Shown: positions 46,330-57,727 of the stretch, piece by piece
Layout: every line of letters starts with the position of its first letter
Position numbering within the stretch: position 1 is the stretch's first letter
Assembly: GCA_029817715.1 (NCBI GenBank)
Contig: JARUPY010000088.1
Span: 2,728,001 to 2,792,000 of the forward strand
Direction: 5' to 3'
DNA length: 64,000 nt
From: Melastoma dodecandrum
Lineage: Eukaryota > Streptophyta > Magnoliopsida > Myrtales > Melastomataceae
Made by a program: the position numbers and the translations under genes
Notes under the pieces: model-generated
Databases searched by the model: none
What the model was told of the DNA's origin: nothing
What the model saw: the letters and a program-made list of their open reading frames with translations, nothing else

Positions 46330-46681
46330 ATAATAAACACTCCATTTTCATGAAACAGAGATGATCCTAATTTCAAGTATACGTGGTACACATCGTCCGA
46401 AACAAAACTGTCGTAGAAACAAGGGATGTCTGCGAAAGTGCGGAGGGCGTGGCAGGTCTGTCCTGTGGATACCAGCCTCCGGATAAAGAGTTGGAAAACG
46501 GGTTTTGGCAAAATTTGACGAAATCCTGGCTCATCTCCACGATGAGCTTCCACACGGTGTCGAACTGACAGGCAAGCGAGAGCGAGTGGGTGAGGATGGA
46601 ATAGGAGGCAGGGTCAAAGGTGCATTGAGGGACCGCCGCGAGAATTACCGGGAGACCTTCGAGTAGGGAAACAAGCGGGTG
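46330..46681 (-). pseudogene. PPR-type gene fragment cut by the copia LTR
   Basis: Directly left of the LTR the minus strand reads HPLVSLLEGLPVILAAVP, then CTFDPASYSILTHSLSLACQ, a PPR-like helix pair. After VEMSQD the frame shifts to PKPVFQLFIRRLVSTGQTCH and ALRTFADIPCF, a second PPR-like pair. It ends in AT-rich DNA. With an N-terminal-looking partner on the far side of the LTR (53544-53796 and copies), this fits a P-class pentatricopeptide (organelle RNA) gene split by the retroelement. The repeat pattern is short and the assignment is moderate. No clean 5-bp duplication links the two sides. Confidence 0.5.
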
Positions 46682-47373
46682 TGTTGGGTTGTTCTCTTCT
46701 ATTTGTAAGCGCGGCTCAAGCTCGTGTTTCTTTACACGGATGAAGTCCGAAGCCCAGCGTACTCTCAAGGGGTCATGTAAGGTTATCTTCAGATGTGACA
46801 AGATAGAAAAAAGCAAGCAAGGGTGAGGGGGAGACAGCCGAAGAAGAGACCCGGATTTCGCCGCAGCTCCGTTTCAGGCTGCGCAACGTTTATTTAATCG
46901 GGTGTTGCTGCTGATCGCACCGTTAGAACGTCATGAAATTATAAGAGAGTATTTCTGACTTGAGGTTCTTTATTCTGAACGGTGAAGATTGCTATTGGAG
47001 TCTTTTAGCTGGTGACTTCGCCTTGTTTTTAAGACTGCCAGATTCGGTGTTCTTGATTTCAACTCCTTCCCTTTTGTGTTGTTAAGCGTATGATTATCAA
47101 GATGAGTTCTTGATGTTACACTGAGTAGGGAAGAATTTATGTGCTGGTTGTTGGTGGCTAAAGAAGAACACTTGTGTACCCACTTCATTATTTATTTAGT
47201 TGAAGTTTAGATGGTGTCTCGGGCCGTGGTTTTACTCCTCACATTGAAGAGGTTTCCATCTTGGTATTGTTCCTTGCTGCAATTTACTTATTTCGGCTGT
47301 GATTAGTTGAGTTAGCCTTAAGGAAGTCATTCGACGAATTCTGGGATGTGTTAGTTCGTATTACATCCCATCA
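46682..47373 (+). repeat. 5' LTR of Ty1/copia element
   Basis: This 692-base LTR begins TGTTGGG and ends CCCATCA, directly before the primer-binding site. It aligns over its whole length with the LTRs at 52839-53543 and 57023-57727, but by eye only at roughly 85% identity, so the original insertion is old. Confidence 0.9.
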
Positions 47374-47375
47374 AG

Positions 47376-47387
47376 TGGTATCAGAGC
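47376..47387 (+). other. Primer-binding site (tRNA-Met)
   Basis: TGGTATCAGAGC follows the LTR end after two bases. It is complementary to the initiator tRNA-Met 3' end and typical of Ty1/copia elements. Confidence 0.9.
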
Positions 47388-47409
47388 GAGTTTGATTGGT
47401 TGTGATTTG

Positions 47410-49927
47410 TGTCGAGTGATGGATGCTAATACGAGCAAGACGATTATGTTGACTGGTTCGAATTATTCTTCTTGGAAGTCTCGGATGGAAGATATGCTTT
47501 ATGTAAAGAATTACTACATGCCTGCTTTCTCTACAGAAATACCAAAGGATAAGATAGAGGAGCAGTGGGCTATCTTTCACAGGCAAGTGTATGGATTTAA
47601 TCAGACAGTGGGTTGAGGATAGTGTGGTGAATCATGTCTGCTCGGATTCTCTGGAGTAAACTTGAGGAGCTTTATACCAGCAATACATGAAGCAACAAAA
47701 TGTATGTGATGAATCAACTGTTGGAATTGAAGTATAAGGATTGCTCTTCAATGGCGGATCATTTCAACAGATTTCAAGGTTATATTAATCAGTTGTCTTC
47801 CATGTGTCTTAAATTTGAAGACGAGTTGCTCGGTTTGTGGTTGTTTGGTAGTTTTTCGCACACTTGGGATACTTTCAGCACATCAGTTTCGAATTCAGCT
47901 CTAAAAGGAGTGGTTACATATGATCTGGCGAAGGGCAGCTATATGAATGAAGAGGTGAGGAGAAAGTCTTTTGATTTTAATTCTTCTTCGAAGTCAGATA
48001 TTCTGGTTACCGGGTCACAGGGGATAAGTTATAGTCATGGACCGAAGAGTAGAGATGGTAATAGTAGAAATAAGTCTCGAGGAAAGTTTGCTGATGTAGA
48101 ATGTCATCATTGTGGTAAGAAGGGACATATCAAGCATTTCCGTCGGCTGTTAAGGAGAATAAGCAAATATATAAAGAGAAAGGCAAAGACAAGAAGTCAG
48201 GTGAAAGTAGTGATGCAAGAGAGTTGCCACTACCACTGAAGATTTTCTGATTATCTATGATTGTGATGTGGTTAATTTGACTAGCCACAAGACCAGTTGG
48301 GTGATTGACAGTGGTGCTTCTACTCATACTACCTCGCGAATGGATTTCTTCACCTCTTACACATGTGGCACTTTTGGTTTTGTGAAGATGGAAAATGATG
48401 GTGAGACAATGGCTGTTGGCATTGGCGATATATGCTTGGAGACTAGTATTGGTTCTAACTTGATTATAAAAGATGTAAAGCATGTCCCAGACATTAGGTT
48501 GAACTTGATTTCGACTGGAAAGCTAGATGATGATGGTTATTGTAGTATCTTTGCAAATGGAAGATGGAAGCTTACCAAAGGTTCGATGAGTGTGGCTAGA
48601 GGTGAGAGATCTTCGACTTTATACATGTTGCATGCTAAGATTGCGAATCATGTTGTGAATGTGGTAAAAAATGTGGCCATAGCTGAGCTGTGGCATAGAA
48701 GGCTTGGTCATATAAGTGAGAAAGGTCTTTCTCTCTTAGGCAGAAAAAATGCCTTATATGGATTGAAAAATACCAGTTTGCAGAGGTGAGATCATTATTT
48801 GGCAGGAAAGAAAATTCGTATTTCATTTAAATCTTCATCGCCAGGTAGAAAAGCAGATATTCTTGACTTGGTGCATTCTAATTTATGTGGTCCTATGAAG
48901 ACTCGAGGGTGGATCTCTTTATTTTGTCACTTTCATTGATTATCATTCGAGAAAAACTTGGGTTTATACTTTGAAGCACAAGAGCCAAGTTTTAGATGTG
49001 TTTAAATAGTTTCATGTTTCAGTTGAGTGAAAAACTGGAAGAAAGCTCAAGTGCTTTCGATTAGATAATGGATGTGAGTATTCGGGGACATTTGATGAGT
49101 ATTGTTTACAGCAGGGCATTCGACATCAAAAGACGCCACCCAAGACACCTCAGTTAAATGGGTTAACAGAGATGATGAATAGAACACTCGTCGAACGAGT
49201 AAGATATCTACTTTCACATGCCAAGTTGCTAGGGAAAAGCTCTTAACACTACTGTTCACGTGTTAAATCTTACACCGTGTGTTCCCTTGAAGTTTGATGT
49301 TCCAAATCGAGTTTGAAGTGGTAAGGATCCCTCTTATGATCACATGAAAGTTTTTTGATGCAAAGCTTATGTGCATATCGTAACTTGATTTGAAGTCACA
49401 GTTGTGTGTTTTTATCGGATATGGTTCGGATGAGTTTGGCTGTAGATTTTATGATCCTATCTCAAAGAAGCTTGTTCGAAGTCGAGATGAAGTTTTTGCA
49501 TAAGATGATGAGCATGAGACAACTGAGACCGAAACCGAAGTTGTTGAGGATTTACCAACAACCGAAGCTCCAAGTGATATGCCACTCAGAAGGTCGTTGA
49601 GATGACGACAACCATCCACCAGAAGTCCAGTTAACGAGTATATTTTGTTGACTGATGGGGGAGAGCCTGAATATTTTGAAGAAGCCATGGAGAGTGAGCA
49701 AAAGGAAGAATGGGTTCGTGCCATGGATGATGAGATGAAATCACTTCACGATAATGATACCTATGAATTGGTGAAGTTGCCAAAGGGTTAAGCGTGCGCT
49801 GAAGAACAAGTGGATATTCAGGATAAAATATGAATACAACTCTTAGCTACGATATAATGCAAGATTGGCAGTAAAAGGTTTCGGTCAAAGGAAAGGAGTG
49901 AATTTTGAGGAGGAAACGGTTTCAGTC
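47410..49927 (+). pseudogene. Ty1/copia gag-pol, decayed and cut in the RT region
   Basis: Gag starts MDANTSKTIMLTGSNYSSWK (47419) but has stops and frame breaks. The gag zinc knuckle CHHCGKKGHIKHF has lost its last Cys. The protease active site is WVIDSGASTHTT (about 48298). The pre-integrase motif is LWHRRLGHISEKGL, and integrase pieces RLDNGCEYSG and LNGLTEMMNRTLVERVR appear in broken frames. RT begins EWVRAMDDEMKSL and reaches GFGQRKGVNFEEE. At about 49927 the sequence switches abruptly to host DNA that recurs downstream. Domain order gag-PR-INT-RT assigns it to copia. It cannot make a working polyprotein. Confidence 0.9.
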
Positions 49928-50116
49928 GAGGGAATGGAACGGGTTGTGGCAATGCAGGAGGATCTCGGCGATCTTGTCCACATCAGGGCTCGCCTCGAGC
50001 GGCAGAAGGTAGGCAGAGATCCTGGCGGCCGCCGCCGCGTAGACATGGGGGTGAAGATGGTGGCGAAGGTCGGACACTACCGCGGACGCGGGAAGTGACG
50101 GCGGTTTGAAAGCCAT
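49928..50116 (-). pseudogene. PPR-gene N-terminus, copy 1 (fused to copia RT)
   Basis: Starts MAFKPPSLPASAVVSDLRHH, then LHPHVYAAAAARISAYLLPL. It is cut after about 60 codons at the junction with RT and is shorter than copies 2 and 3. It shares their start codon context. It is open but truncated. Confidence 0.55.
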
Positions 50117-50341
50117 TGTCGACAGTGGAGGGAAGAATTAACACAGGCGGGGCTGCTTATATGTAGGAGATGGAATTACCTTTCGATCTTTAAAAGAGTA
50201 AAGTCACAATTTATTCGTTGCGATCCATCCTTAATACACCTTATCAATCACATCATGACACCACACGACACCGACATGGCGCAAAAGGGGAACCCTTCCA
50301 CGACGTTTCATTAGCTCCACTATGCCACCAGGTTGGCTGGA

Positions 50342-50716
50342 CTAACCGATGCGCGGAGTTTTAAGGACATTGAAGTTCTGGTTGAGGAAGACATGGACCC
50401 TGTTGCAGCAAAAGTTAAAGATCACGGCCGAACCGAATGGGATGAGAAGGACGCTCACGATGGGGTTATCCTTCTCAATCACTTGCTTCGCATAAATCCC
50501 GTCCTTCCCCATGAGCTCCAGCCACTGGGACTTGTACCCTGTCATGAAAATTCAAGGCAAGTCATGCATGATCAATAAATCAGTTCAAGTATGGCATCCC
50601 CGACCACGGTAATGGTTTCGTGCGATCCCCCTCTAACCTCCGCCACACCACTTATGGTCTTGACACCCCTGGGAAATGCAAGGCGGATAGGGAATGCGTT
50701 GTGGGGGCGATGCCAT
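50342..50716 (-). CDS. Potato inhibitor I-type protease inhibitor, copy 1
   Basis: Two exons (50638-50716, 50342-50538) join to 91 residues as in copy 2. This copy differs at key sites: the family motif WPELVG reads WLELMG, and the loop residue after the proposed P1 Phe is Asn instead of Asp. It ends LKTPRIG, the usual family C-terminus. A TATA-like TATAAATATA lies 65-75 bases upstream of the start (50781-50790). Of the three copies it is the most diverged, and the loss of the conserved Pro may weaken folding. Confidence 0.65.
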
Positions 50717-50780
50717 ATTTCTTCTACTATGTGTTTTCTCTCAGGAACTACTTACATATGCCTCGATGAGCATACGACCT

Positions 50781-50790
50781 TATATTTATA
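50781..50790 (-). promoter_or_regulatory. TATA box of inhibitor copy 1
   Basis: Minus strand TATAAATATA, 65-75 bases before the start codon. The same sequence and spacing occur in copies 2 and 3. Confidence 0.6.
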
Positions 50791-50944
50791 TCTATCCATG
50801 AATTTCGATCTGGTGGAGTGAACACAGTAAAAATGACGCTTTGAATTCTTTATTATAGAATTAAGGGGATTATAAGCGTGACGTTTATGCATGATTTCCC
50901 CATGATCGAGCTTTCATTGCAGAGATAACCGCCCGGACTATTTG

Positions 50945-51120
50945 GGAGGTGAGTGTTCTCGACCTCGTTTTTGTCGTTGGTTTGTGTGAAGACCCTGTCG
51001 CAGCACAAGTCTCCAAGATCACGCTGTCTGAGAGGGAGGAGAACCTGAGAAGGGTTATCCTTCTCGCAGGATCACGTTCTTCACGCATTCGGGTGATTCC
51101 CCCACCAGCTCAATTCCAGT
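50945..51120 (-). pseudogene. Decayed potato inhibitor I copy (unit 1)
   Basis: The minus strand keeps EKDNPSQVLLPL, LCCDRVFTQTNDKNEVEI and a broken WPEL region with two stops upstream. It is colinear with the intact inhibitor exon 2, including the CC pair before (N/D)RV. The usual PRIG end is lost. Confidence 0.65.
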
Positions 51121-51639
51121 TTAAAAAAAATGCGATATACCTTTCTCAATTATGCCCTTATGGGAACCGATATACCTTTCTCAAGGTAGTGTCGAGGGAG
51201 AGAATCACGTTTCGTTTGTAATTTTAGTGTCGTGCATGGCATATGAACGATATTGATAGAGTTTTACAAATTAAAACCGTAATTCATGTGAGGAGAAATA
51301 CTTCTCTAACTATATTAATATACCAAACTCTACTAGAGGTGAGGAGAAACACTACTCTTGCAACCAAACTAAAAATAACAAAATTAATCTTTTCAAAAAT
51401 AACGATCGACGGAAAAATATTTCGCAAAAATTTTCAAAATTCATCAAATAATGTCCTTAATTTGACGTTATAAACACCAAATTTGATTTATTCATTTTTT
51501 TTATATCACCGAGTTCACCAAAAGAAATTAAGAAATCCGACCTCAAAGGGAATTCGATATTTAAAACACCGAATTACTCAAAATTTTTCAGATGAACTCG
51601 GACTAGAAACAATAAATTATTTATAAATTAAATTTTTTA

Positions 51640-52838
51640 CATGGAACAACATGAAGGTTTTCATAGCAAAAGGAAAAGAAGATTTTGTGTGCAAGCTCAA
51701 CAAAAGTCTCTACGGTTTGAAACAAGCCCCAAGGCAACGGTATATGAAATTTGAGTCTTTTATGGGGGAGCATGGCTACACCATAACCAGTACAAATAAT
51801 TGTGTCTTCTTTCAGAGGTTTGGTGTTGATGACTTCATTATTCTCCTATTATATGTTGATGATATGCTTCTTATTGGCAGGAATATCTCATGCATTATTC
51901 AGTTGAAGAAGCAACTGAACAACTCTTTTGCTGTGAAAGACTTAGGTCATGCAGAACATATTCTTGCCATGAGAATTATCAGAAGAAGAGAAGATCTTCT
52001 TATCACAAGAAAAGTATATTCACAAAGTGTTGGAAAGGATCGATATTGGAAATGCTAAAGTAGTAAGTTCTCCATTTCCTTCTGGAGTTAAGTTGAGCCG
52101 CGATCATTGTCCTTCTTCTGATAAGCATAGGTAGTAAGTACATGCAGAAGGTTCTATATAGTTATGTTGTTGGAAGTTTGATGCATGTGATGGTGTGCAT
52201 GAGACCTGATATAGTGCACGATGTTAGCTTAGTGAGGCGATTCTTAGCTAATCCTGGAAAAGAGCATTGGAATGTCGTGAAATGGATCATTAGGTATTTG
52301 CGTGGCACCGTAAACTACGATATATGTTTCGGAGGTAGTGAGCCAAAGTTGATTGATTATGAAGATGTATATATGGCTATAGATATTGATACTCGTAAGT
52401 CGACATCGAGTTATCTAATTAACTTTGCAGGAGGAGCCGTTTCTTGACAATCTAGGCTTCAGAAATGTGTTGCACTATCTTCTACCGAGGCGGAATTCAT
52501 TGCGGCCACGGAAGCGTTCAAAGAACTATTGTGGATGGAGAATTTTCCCCAAGAGCTTGGATTCAATCAAGAATGGTACGTTCTCTTCTGTGATAATCAA
52601 AGTGCTATATATCTTGCGAAGAATTCTACTTTTCATGCGAAGTCAAAGCATATAGATATGAGCTATCATTGGATTCGAGATGTTGTGAATTCTAAGTTGG
52701 TGCATCTTGAGAAGATCCACACCGTTAATAATGAATCGGACAAGACGACGAAGGCGCTTTCAAGTGAAACGATTGTTGCTTGTCATCAAGTCGCCCGTAT
52801 TTCGACGAGCTCTTCCACATAGTCGAGAGGGGGAGATT
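51640..52838 (+). pseudogene. Copia RT C-terminus and RNase H, copy 1
   Basis: RT resumes at GKEDFVCKLNKSLYGLKQAP and carries the catalytic LLLYVDDMLLIG. RNase H has ALSSTEAEFIAATEAFKELL and CDNQSAIYLAKN. Frames break near 51990 and 52130. A TGA at 52446 replaces the usual Trp after GGAVS, shared by all copies. A polypurine tract, GAGAGGGGGAGA (52825-52836), precedes the LTR. Confidence 0.9.
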
Positions 52839-53543
52839 TGTTGAGCCGTTCTCTCATATTTGTAAGAGCGGCCCAAGCCCGTGTTTCTTTACAGTGACGA
52901 AGCCCGAAGCTCGCCATACTCTCTAGGGGTTATGTAGGGTTGTCTTCAGATATGACAACACAGAAAAACGCAGCCAAGGGTGAGAGGGAGACAGTGAAGA
53001 AGAAATGCAATCCCGGATTCCGCCACAGGTCCGTTTTAGCCTGCGCAACGTTCACTTAATCGGGTGTTGCTGCCGATCGCACCGTTGGAACTTCATGAAA
53101 GTTTGAGAGCTTATCCCTGACTTGAGGTTATTTATTTTCAACGGTAGAGATTGCTATTGGTTTCATCTAGCTGGTGGTTTTGTAATGTTTCCGAGACTTC
53201 CAGATTCTGTGTTCTTGATTTCAGCTCCTTCCCTTTTGTGTTGTTAAGCGTATGATTACCAAGATGTATTCTTGATGTTACGGTGAGTAGGGAATAAGTT
53301 TATGTGCTGATTTTTGGTGGTTAGAGAAGAACACTTGTGTACCCACTTCATTATTGATTTAGTGGAAGTTTTGGTGGTGCCTCGGGCCGTGGTTTTTCTC
53401 CTCACATTAAGGAGGTTTTCACGTTAAATCTCAGTGTTGTTCCTTGCTACAATTTACTTATTTCCGCTGTGATTAGTTGAGTTAGCCTTAGGAAAGTCAT
53501 TCGACAAATTACGAGATGTGTTAGTTCGTGTCACATCCCATCA
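52839..53543 (+). repeat. Copia 3' LTR, copy 1
   Basis: 705 bases, TGTTGAG to CCCATCA, just after the polypurine tract. It is nearly identical to 57023-57727 and clearly more different from the 5' LTR. Confidence 0.9.
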
Positions 53544-53796
53544 GGAGGAGGGTCTGGTAGAGGACAGGCGACGAAAGGGAGATGTCGTGGAGCTGAAGAT
53601 TGGATCCGAGGGAGTAGAATGAGTTGTGGCAATGGAGGAGGATCTCGGCGATCTTGTCCACATCAGGGCTCGCCTCGAGCGGCAGAAGGTAGGCGGAGAT
53701 CTTGGCGGCCGCCGCTGCGTAGACATGGGGGTGAAGATGGAGGCGAAGGCCGGACACTGCAGCGGCCGCCGGCAGTGACGGCGGTTTGAAAGCCAT
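53544..53796 (-). pseudogene. PPR-gene N-terminus, copy 2
   Basis: Open frame MAFKPPSLPAAAAVSGLRLH, then VYAAAAAKISAYLLPLEASP, KIAEILLHCHNSFYSLGSNL and SSPVLYQTLL, where the LTR begins. Its style (Ala-rich presequence, then a KIAxILL...LYQTLL segment) matches N-termini of organelle PPR proteins. Its missing continuation is probably the fragment at 46330-46681. The upstream region is shared with copy 3. Confidence 0.5.
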
Positions 53797-54021
53797 TGTC
53801 GACGGTGAAGGGAAGAACTAACACCGGCGGGGCTGCTTATACGTAGGAGATGGAATTACCTTTCGATCTTTAAAAGAGTAAAGTCACAATTTATTCGTTG
53901 CGATCCATCCTTACTACACCTTATCAATCACATCATGACACCACACGACACCGACATGGCGCAAAAGGGGAACCCTTCCACGACGTTTCATTAGCTCCAC
54001 TATGCCCCCGGGTTGGCTGGA

Positions 54022-54396
54022 CTAACCGATGCGCGGAGTTTTAAGGACATTGAAGTTCTGGTCGAGGAAGACATGGACCCTGTTGCAGCAGAAGTCAAAG
54101 ATCACGGCCGAACCGAATGGGATGAGAAGGACGCGCACGATGGGGTTATCCTTCTCAATCACTTGCTTCGCATAAATCCCGTCCTTCCCCACGAGCTCCG
54201 GCCACTGGGACTTGTACCCTGTCATGAAAATTCAAGGCAAGTCATGCATGATCAATAAATCAGTTCAAGTATGGCATCCCCGTCTACGGTAATGGTTTCG
54301 TGCGATCCCCCTCTAACCTCCGCCGCAGCACTTATGGTCTTGACACCCCTGGGAAATGCAAGGCGGATAGGGAATGCGTTGTGGGGGCGATGCCAT
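54022..54396 (-). CDS. Potato inhibitor I-type protease inhibitor, copy 2
   Basis: Exon 1 (54318-54396) encodes MASPPQRIPYPPCISQG and a Cys-rich end. Exon 2 (54022-54218) encodes YKSQWPELVGKDGIYAKQVI, EKDNPIVRVLLIPFGSAVIF, DFCCNRVHVF and LKTPRIG. The total is 91 residues, like cytosolic or vacuolar inhibitor I proteins after processing. By alignment to CI-2/eglin the reactive bond is Phe67-Asp68, implying chymotrypsin- or elastase-like targets. One loop-supporting Arg is replaced by Cys in an unusual CC pair, while the second Arg (Arg73) is kept. Such inhibitors defend against insect and microbial proteases. Exon 1 is an inference, supported by phase and by the TATA box at 54461. Confidence 0.75.
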
Positions 54397-54460
54397 ATTT
54401 CTTCTACTATGAGTTTTCTCTAAGGAACTACTTACATATGCCTCGATGAGCATACGACCT

Positions 54461-54470
54461 TATATTTATA
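54461..54470 (-). promoter_or_regulatory. TATA box of inhibitor copy 2
   Basis: Minus strand TATAAATATA, 65-75 bases upstream of the proposed start codon. This spacing fits a 5' UTR of about 30-40 bases. Confidence 0.6.
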
Positions 54471-54624
54471 TCTATCCATGAATTTCGATCTGGTGGAGTG
54501 AACACAATAAAAATGACGCTTTGAATTCTTTGTTATAGAATTAAGGGGATTATAAGCGTGACGTTTATGCATGATTTCCCCATGATCGAGCTTTCATTGC
54601 AGAGATAACCGCCCGGACTATTTG

Positions 54625-54800
54625 GGAGGTGAGTGATCTCGACCTCGTTTTTGTCGTTGGTTTGTGTGAAGACCCTGTCGCAGCACAAGTCTCCAAGATC
54701 ACGCTGTCTGAGAGGGAGGAGAACCTGAGAAGGGTTATCCTTCTCGCAGGATCACGTTCTTCACGCATCCGGGTGATTCCCCCACCAGCTCAATTCCAGT
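54625..54800 (-). pseudogene. Decayed potato inhibitor I copy (unit 2)
   Basis: Same relict as in unit 1: EKDNPSQVLLPL and LCCDRVFTQTNDKNEVEI with upstream stops. It lies upstream of the intact inhibitor gene in the same orientation, so the two were a tandem pair before the larger amplification. Confidence 0.65.
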
Positions 54801-55818
54801 TTAAAAAAAATGCGATATACCTTTCTCAATACTGCCCTTATGGGAATCGATATACCTTTCTCAAGGTAGTGTCGAGGCGGCGAATCACGTTTCGTTTGTA
54901 ATTTTAGTGTCGCGCATGGCATATGAACGATCGATATTGATAGATTTTTACAAATTAAAACCGTAATTCATGTGAGGAGAAATGCTTCTCTAACTATATT
55001 AATATACCAAAATCTACTAGAGGAGGAGAAACACTACTTTTTCCAACCAAACTAGAAATAACAAAATTAATCTTGCCCAAAAAGAATTTCTAATAATGAA
55101 ACTTTAAAATAATTAATTTTTACTTGTTTGTTTGTCGGAGAGATTTGATATTAAATATACGATAAAGCAATGATAAAATTAAATACCAATAGACTAATAA
55201 AAACAGACATAAAGAATTTCAAATTACACTACTTAATGTCCTTAATTTGATTGATTTTTTAGAACAAGAATATAATTTTGATTCCACTAAGAATTGATTA
55301 GTTTAATTGTGAAGGAAAGATGAAGAAATGACAAAAATAAGATTGTTTTATTTGAGTATCATTAGTTTAATGTAATTTTTTACCGATCGTAAAAGCGAGT
55401 TAAGGGTAAGGTATTGGATTTAGTTATTCTAGAAAATGAATTAAAGTGTACGCTTCCAATATTGTGAACTCGTTATGAACACCAATTCTTGAGGGCACCA
55501 CCTTTTTCCATTAGGAGGGCCAAATTGTTATTTGACCAGTCCAGATAAACTCGCAGTTATATACTTTTCAAAAATAACGATCGACGGAAAAATATTTCGC
55601 AAAAATTTTCAAAATTCATCAAATAATGTCCTTAATTTGACGTTATAAACACCAAATTTGATTTATTCATTTTTTTTGTTTGTAATACCGAGTTCACCTA
55701 AAGAAATTAAGAAATCGGACCTCAAAGGGAATTCGATGTTTAAAACACCGAATTACTCAAAATTTTTCAGATGAACTCGGACTAGAAACAATAAATTATT
55801 TATAAATTAAATTTTTTA

Positions 55819-57022
55819 CATGGAACAACATGAAGGTTTTCATAGCAAAAGGAAAAGAAGATTTTGTGTGCAAGCTCAACAAAAGTCTCTACGGTTTGAA
55901 ACAAGCCCCAAGGCAATGGTATGTGAAACTTGAGTCTTTTATGGGGGAGCATGGCTACACCATAACCAGTACAAACAATTGTGTGTTCTTTCAGAGGTTT
56001 GGTGTTGATGACTTCATTATTCTCCTATTATATGTTGATGATATGCTTCTTATTGGCAGGAATATCTCATGCATTATTCAGTTGAAGAAGCAACCGAACA
56101 AGTCTTTTGCTGTGAAAGACTTAGGTCATGCAGAACAGATTCTTGCCATGAGAATTATCAGAAGAAGAGAAGAGAAGATCTTCTTATCACAAGAGAAGTA
56201 TATTCACAAAGTGTTGGAAAGGATCAATATTGGAAATGCTAAAGCAGTAAGTTCTCCATTTCCTTCTGGAGTTAAGTTGAGCCGCGATCATTGTCCTTCT
56301 TCTGATGAGCATAGGTAGTAAGTACATGCAGAAGGTTCTTTATAGTTATGTTGTTGGTAGTTTGATGTATGTGATGGTGTGCATGAGACCTGATATAGTG
56401 CACGATGATAGCTTGGTGAGGCGATTCTTAGCTAATCCTGGAAAAGAGCATTGGAATGTGGTGAAATGGATCATTAGGTATTTGCGTGGCACCGTAAACT
56501 ACGATATATGTTTCGGAGGTAGTGAGCCAAAGTTGATTGATTATGAAGATGCATATATGGCTAGAGATATTGATACTCGTAAGTCGACATCGAGTTATCT
56601 GATTAACTTTGCAGGAGGAGCCGTTTCTTGACAATCTAGGCTTCAGAAATGTGTTGCACTATCTTCTACCGAGGCGGAATTCATTGCGGCCACGGAAGCG
56701 TTCAAAGAACTATTGTGGATGGAGAATTTTCCCCAAGAGCTTGGATTCAAGCAAGAATGGTACGTTCTCTTCTGTGATAATCAAAGTGCTATATATCTTG
56801 CGAAGAATTCTACTTTTCATGCGAAGTCAAAGCATATAGATATGAGCTATCATTGGATTCGAGATGTTGTGAATTCTAAGTTGGTGCATCTTGAGAAGAT
56901 CCACACCGATAATAATGGATCGGACAAGACGATGAAGGCGCTTTCAAGAGAAACGATTGTTGCTTGTCATCAAGTCGCCCGTATTTCGACGAGCTCTTCC
57001 ACATAGTCGAGAGGGGGAGATT
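55819..57022 (+). pseudogene. Copia RT C-terminus and RNase H, copy 2
   Basis: Same domains as the first copy, with longer open stretches (55830-56318 and 56305-56631). It keeps APRQWY and YVDD. It shares the TGA after GGAVS (56630) and the frame break near 56315. The polypurine tract is at 57009-57020. Confidence 0.9.
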
Positions 57023-57727
57023 TGTTGAGCCGTTCTCTCATATTTGTAAGAGCGGCCCAAGCCCGTGTTTCTTTACAGCGACGAAGCTCGAAGCCTGCCA
57101 TACTCTCCAGGGGTCATGTACGGTTGTCTTCAGATATGACAACACAGAAAAACGCAGCCAAGGGTGAGAGGGAGACAGTGAAGAAGAAATGCAAACCCGG
57201 ATTCCGCCACAGGTCCGTTTTAGCCTGCGCAACGTTCACTTAATCGGGTGTTGCTGCCGATCGCACCGTTGGAACTTCATGAAAGTTTGAGAGCTTATTC
57301 CTGATTTGAGGTTATTTATTTTGAACGGTAGAGATTGCTATTGGTTTCATCTAGCTGGTGGTTTTGTAATGTTTCCGAGACTTCCAGATTCTGTGTTCTT
57401 GATTTCAGCTCCTTCCCTTTTGTGTTGTTAAGCGTATGATTACCAAGATGTATTCTTGATGTTACGCTGAGTAGGGAATAAGTTTATGTGCTGAAATGTG
57501 GTGGCAAGAGAAGAACACTTGTGTAGCCACTTCATTATTGATTTAGTGGACGTTTTGGTGATGCCTCGGGCCGTGGTTTTTCTCCTCACATTAAGGAGGT
57601 TTTCACGTTAAATCTCAGTGTTGTTCCTTGCTGCAATTTACTTATTTCCGCTGTGATTAGTTGAGTTAGCCTTAGGAAAGTCATTCGACGAATTTCGAGA
57701 TGTGTTAGTTCGTGTCACATCCCATCA
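57023..57727 (+). repeat. Copia 3' LTR, copy 2
   Basis: 705 bases, the same length as the LTR at 52839 and differing by only a few per cent by eye. Both are followed by the same host sequence, showing that the LTR/host junction was duplicated as a block. Confidence 0.9.

Noticed and set aside
49865..50098. Single 77-codon plus-strand protein starting in copia RT
   Set aside because: It is a chimera of RT and antisense PPR sequence across the rearrangement junction, not a gene.
50333..50578. Plus-strand 81-codon frame repeated in units 1-3 (also at 54013 and 58197)
   Set aside because: It is antisense to the inhibitor exon 2, whose WPEL and PRIG motifs clearly identify the coding strand.
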